Of a DNA stretch of 64,000 nucleotides, positions 60,223 to 64,000 are shown in pieces. The translations under genes were made by a program, and so were the position numbers. The stretch is from Benincasa hispida (lineage: Eukaryota > Streptophyta > Magnoliopsida > Cucurbitales > Cucurbitaceae): positions 3,334,227-3,398,226 of the forward strand of contig NC_052350.1 of assembly GCF_009727055.1 (NCBI RefSeq), in the 5' to 3' direction. Numbering within the stretch: the stretch's first letter is position 1; every line of letters begins with the position of its first letter. The notes under the pieces are model-generated. The model was not told the DNA's origin, ran no database searches, and saw only the letters and a list, made by a program, of their open reading frames with translations.

Positions 60223-62715
60223 ATGGCAATGAAACCTTAGCCATCATCATGAGAATAGACCAAAGTCTCCACCAACAACCTCCATTGGAACTAGTGGGGC
60301 CGTAAATGCCGAAATCACCATAGCCATACGAGAAGCGATGGAACAGTATCTCCAAGCCGCACTACTGAAAATCATCCAGTCGGTGTCGGATCTCAACCCT
60401 AGCCAACCTAGTTCCAGCCGCTCGACTCCAGTCGAACCGATCCAGCAAGTCACGACGATCCAAGTAGTGCAATAGCCAACGACAAACCCAACGTGACAGC
60501 CGACCCATTCTGCGGCGCCTCTAGTGGTCAAGTCATCCTACGAGCAGACGACACAGCCCTCCGAGTTCATGAGTTCGATCGATCTTTTTGTGCCGGTCTC
60601 TTTCCCGATTGCGCTGACCGGATCTACAATCCAGCAACCGATTATTTCTTTCCCGATTGTGCCGGCAGATAGATCTTCACAGCAACATCCTCGTTAACCC
60701 AGCGGCCGACAGGTTTGACTTCCAATCTGGCAGTTGGCTTCGGTTCCTTAAATCTAGGTCGAGGGTTTACGAATGATCTCCATCGACATTTTTCCCATCT
60801 CCAACAGCAGATTGCATATTTTGGAACGATTCTTGGGACGAACTCTCAACCATAATTATCTGCCAACATACCAATATATTCTAAAAACCTGGTAAATTCT
60901 TTCTCTATTTTACCCACTACAAATATTTTGTCTGGATCCATGGGAAATTCTGTAGGATTTATTACTGGAGAAAAGTTGGAAGAACGTCACAAATTTGGAT
61001 ACTTGACTGAAGAGATACCTAAGCCTGTACCAGGAGACACTCAGGAATGGATCTAGAAGGGGGAAGACTTGTTGTTGAGATCTATTCTGATTAATAGCAT
61101 GGAACCCCAAATTGGCAGTGCGTTACTCTATGCTACAACTGCCAAAAATATTTGGGATGTTGTACAACAACTTCATTCAAAGAGGTAGAATGCACCTCTG
61201 CTCTATATGTTACGGAAACAGGCCCATGAATGCAAGCAGAGAACTATGGACATAACGTCCTATTTCAATAAAATGTCGCTTTTGTGGCAAGAGATGTATC
61301 TCTGTAGGGAAATAGTCTAGAAGTGTGCGCATGACGGAGCTCAGTATGAAAAAATTGAGGAAGCTGATCATGTCTATGACTTCCTTGCCTGACTAAATTC
61401 GAAGTTTGATGCCATTTGGATTCGGATTCAGGGGCAACACCCTATACCTTCCCTCATGGAAGTTTGCTAAAAAATACGTCTGGAGGAAGATAGATCAAGT
61501 GCAATAAATAACCTAGTAATTACTTCTATTGATGCTGCTTCTTTTGCCACTAAATCCTCCAGCTCTGACGGCGACAAGAAGCCCACTCATGTCTGTGAGC
61601 ATTATAAAAAGCCGTGGCATATAAAAGACTAGTGTTGGAAGCTACATGAATGACCCCCGAACAGTAAACATCGCCAGTCACATGACAAATCAACCTCTGG
61701 GTGTGCCCTTGTGAATGACTCAACGAATGAGAACCCTCAGCACCAATCCCCAACAGACAGTACGACTAACCTAAGTATAGTTGGAGTCAGTGCCATCGCC
61801 TAGTCAGGTATTGTCTAGTCTTTTGGCCTTATTAGTATTAATGGTAAAAAAAAAAACCTAGATTGTTGACTCAGGGGTGACAGATCATCTTACTGGCACA
61901 TCTGGTCAATTTCTTTCATATTGTCCAAGTGCTGGTAACAAACGAATTAGAATTGCAGATGGGTCATTTGCACCAATTGCAGGGAAAGGAAATTCATCTC
62001 GGTTTGAGGGTTTGGTATTGTGGGATGTATTGCATGTTCTTAAGATATCATATAATTTATTATCTATCAGTAAAATTATAAGAGATCTGAGTTGTTAGAC
62101 AGTTTTTTCACCCGACTCTGTTTTATTTCAGGATCTGAGCTCGGAGACGACGATTGGCACTGTCGGGGCTCTACTTCCTGACTGATGATGCTTCCTCTAG
62201 GAATGATTATAAGACTAGTCTCGTTTCTTTAAATTTTTCTACTTCTGAGAATGATTTTTTGTTATGGCATTATCGCTTAGGACATCCAAATTTTCAATAC
62301 ATGAAATACTTGTTTCTGCATTTACTCCACAATATTAATATATCTTCTTTAAACTGTGATGTTTGTATTCGTGCCAAACAAAGTCGTGTCTTCTTTCAAT
62401 CTCAGCCCTACAAACCATCCAAACCCTTCACCTTAGTTCATAGTGATGTTTGGGGTCCCTCACAACCACAACCTCCATAGGAAAATGCTGGTTTGTCACC
62501 TTTATAGATGATCATACTCGAGTTACTTGGGTTTTTCTTCTCACTGATAAGTTCGAGGTGTTGTCTGTATTCCAACAATTCTATGCCACTGTGGAAACCC
62601 AATTTAATGCCAGAATTGGTATTTTGAGAAGTGACAATGGGCGGGAATTCTTTAATGCCTCCTTCTAGGACTTCCTTACCTCTAAAGGGATTATCCACAA
62701 AGTTCATGTGCATAC
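60223..62715 (+). pseudogene. copia element C gag-pol, cut in the integrase
   Basis: Gag-type (UBN2/retrotran) text: ILINSMEPQIGSALLYATTA (about 61088-61147), TAKNIWDVVQQLHSKR, LRKQAHECKQRTMDITSYFN and KFDAIWIRIQGQHPIPSLME. Zinc knuckle CEHYKKPWHIKD-stop-CWKLH (about 61597-61650; second Cys read as Tyr). Protease IVDSGVTDHLTG (about 61862-61897). GAG-pre-integrase LLWHYRLGHPNF (about 62259-62294) and integrase LVHSDVWGPS, CWFVTFIDDHTRVTWVFLL, ILRSDNGREFF. The frame ends at 62715, where a foreign LTR starts. Several stops. Confidence 0.8.
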
Positions 62716-63979
62716 TGTTGGGGTTGATGTTCTAAAGTCTCGTTTCCTGTAGCTTGTAAACAGTATGTACGAACGCTTGTGTTGTTAATATATAATATTT
62801 ACTTCACATCTTGTATTTTGCTCATTTACTTGTTTTATTTGCTTTACCACAAACCAATAAACATAAAATCCCTGGTTATCTGTATGTAACTCAAGCATGT
62901 ATGTGGTGACATACAAGTGGATCATGTCTTGAGTGATAACCAAAATGGTCTGTAGTATATGGATAAAGGAGGGAAACCTTATCTTGGTAACGCTACGGAC
63001 GCGACTCGCTTTGTGGAATGGTCACAAGTGTTGTGACTTGTCACAGATGGTCTGATCCTGATCATTCATGTTGGAGACATGCGAGCGGGGGCGTCCTATA
63101 CAAAGAGTTTGTATAAGACCTGACCACGAAGTGTTAAAGTCTTGTTATATAATACTATTCATGACAGAGACTTCACTTCGCTAGGATGACCATAGGTAAC
63201 ATGACCTCAATCCTAAGTGAGTTGGGAACTCCTGCCATTGAGGGCGATCCTTTGATTTGTATGGGTGCAAGTGGCCAGGTCGCCAATTCAAACCTACCAT
63301 TTTAGGGATTCGTCTGATTTGGGAGCTAGAAACTCAGCTACACAAGATGGAATTCACTCCTTCCCCAAGGCAGGGGTAAGTAGATAGATGGCTCCCTTAA
63401 AGGCTGATTCCGAGGCTTGAACGATGTACTGCCACACACTTTCTCTTGGCCCAAGAGGTGTTCACACATAGTTGGACTATGTTGTATTGTTCATTAGAGG
63501 AATCAATGGTACTTAAAAAGTGAGATGTAACTACAGGGGCAAAACGGTAATTTGGCCCAGCTGTATTTACGAGCATCTGTGAAGGGTCATCGTACTCATG
63601 ATTGGTTATATCCGATGGACACAGAAATATATCTGTTGTAAGAAGAGTTTAGTTGTTGGTCTTTAGTGGAATGCCTGACAGTTAATGGATGGTGGATCTC
63701 GTGGCTAAAGAGTTTAGTCAGCTATTCACGTATCGTTGGATCTTCGAGCCACAGGTCCATTAGGTCCCCTGGGTAGCTTGGATAAAGTCGAGAATCAGTA
63801 TTTGGGTTAATTTGAAATGTTCAAATTGACAAGAGGAAGTTTGATTATATATGATATAATTAGACTGGTTAATTATATATGATATAATTGGCTAAATGTA
63901 TGAGATACATTATTTTGGAGGAAATTAGTTATAAATATGATTTATATCAAGTAGAGGAGAAAATACTATAGTATATATG
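62716..63979 (+). repeat. LTR of copia element D inserted in element C (incomplete at window end)
   Basis: It starts TGTTGGGGTTGATG and is collinear with the solo LTR 9169 onward (ACATACAAGTGGATCATGTC, GCGTCCTATACAAAGAGTTT, GGTGGATCTCGTGGCTAAAG). The 5 bases to the left, CATAC (62711-62715), would be its target duplication. It breaks off at an adapter-like sequence. Confidence 0.8.
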
Positions 63980-64000
63980 CTGTCTCTTATACACATCTAG
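63980..64000. other. Nextera (Tn5 mosaic end) adapter sequence, probable assembly artefact
   Basis: 63980-63998 reads CTGTCTCTTATACACATCT, all 19 bases of the Nextera transposase adapter in reverse complement. The following AG (63999-64000) is what continues in the Nextera mate-pair junction adapter. Genomic occurrence by chance is very unlikely, so the contig edge or join here is suspect. Confidence 0.92.

Overview
This is a window of AT-rich nuclear DNA from a eudicot plant. Introns are spliced at GT-AG sites, the genes are plant-type (a pollen receptor-like kinase, TOM7, a Site II/telo-box promoter), and the repeats are plant Ty1-copia, CACTA, SINE and MITE elements. The long copia LTRs and the tRNA-like SINE look to me like those of cucurbits (Cucurbitaceae). 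That placement is recall-based inference; I could run no search.

Layout. (1) 1-20.4 kb is repeat territory. It holds the right-hand part of a decayed CACTA transposon (1-3560) sitting in a dead copia element (3561-about 6895), then a second copia array (7.9-18.9 kb) whose leader carries a 2.17-kb solo LTR, then AT-rich spacer with a MITE. (2) 20.4-50.4 kb is the gene-bearing core. It contains a nine-exon TruA-type tRNA pseudouridine synthase (+, 20671-25725) behind a promoter rich in Site II motifs, and a three-exon pollen-receptor-like LRR kinase (-, 27094-30516). A degenerate duplicated spacer with several MITE/foldback elements follows. Next comes a tandem array of PLP-dependent Orn/Lys/Arg-decarboxylase-like genes: a 3'-end remnant, a 5'-end remnant, a near-complete pseudogene (39790-42933) and one intact gene (44822-47891). 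The single-exon mitochondrial import gene TOM7 (-, 50069-50290) closes the core. (3) 51.2-64 kb is a nest of copia elements: a forward element is cut by a reverse one, whose leader ends at a third forward element, whose integrase is cut by a fourth LTR.

The last 21 bases match an Illumina Nextera (Tn5 mosaic-end) adapter, so the right-hand edge is probably an assembly artefact.

The four host genes do not form a pathway. Pseudouridine synthase and TOM7 are housekeeping genes, the kinase is probably pollen-specific, and the decarboxylase is probably a plastid amino-acid or polyamine enzyme (inference). The most interesting biology is the decaying decarboxylase array, the duplicated spacer that preserves empty sites for MITEs, and a hairpin conserved with a compensatory base change in several copia LTRs. 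I found no CRISPR array, rRNA gene, intact tRNA gene or clearly novel multi-gene system. All gene models come from reading splice signals and frame by eye; none has transcript support here.
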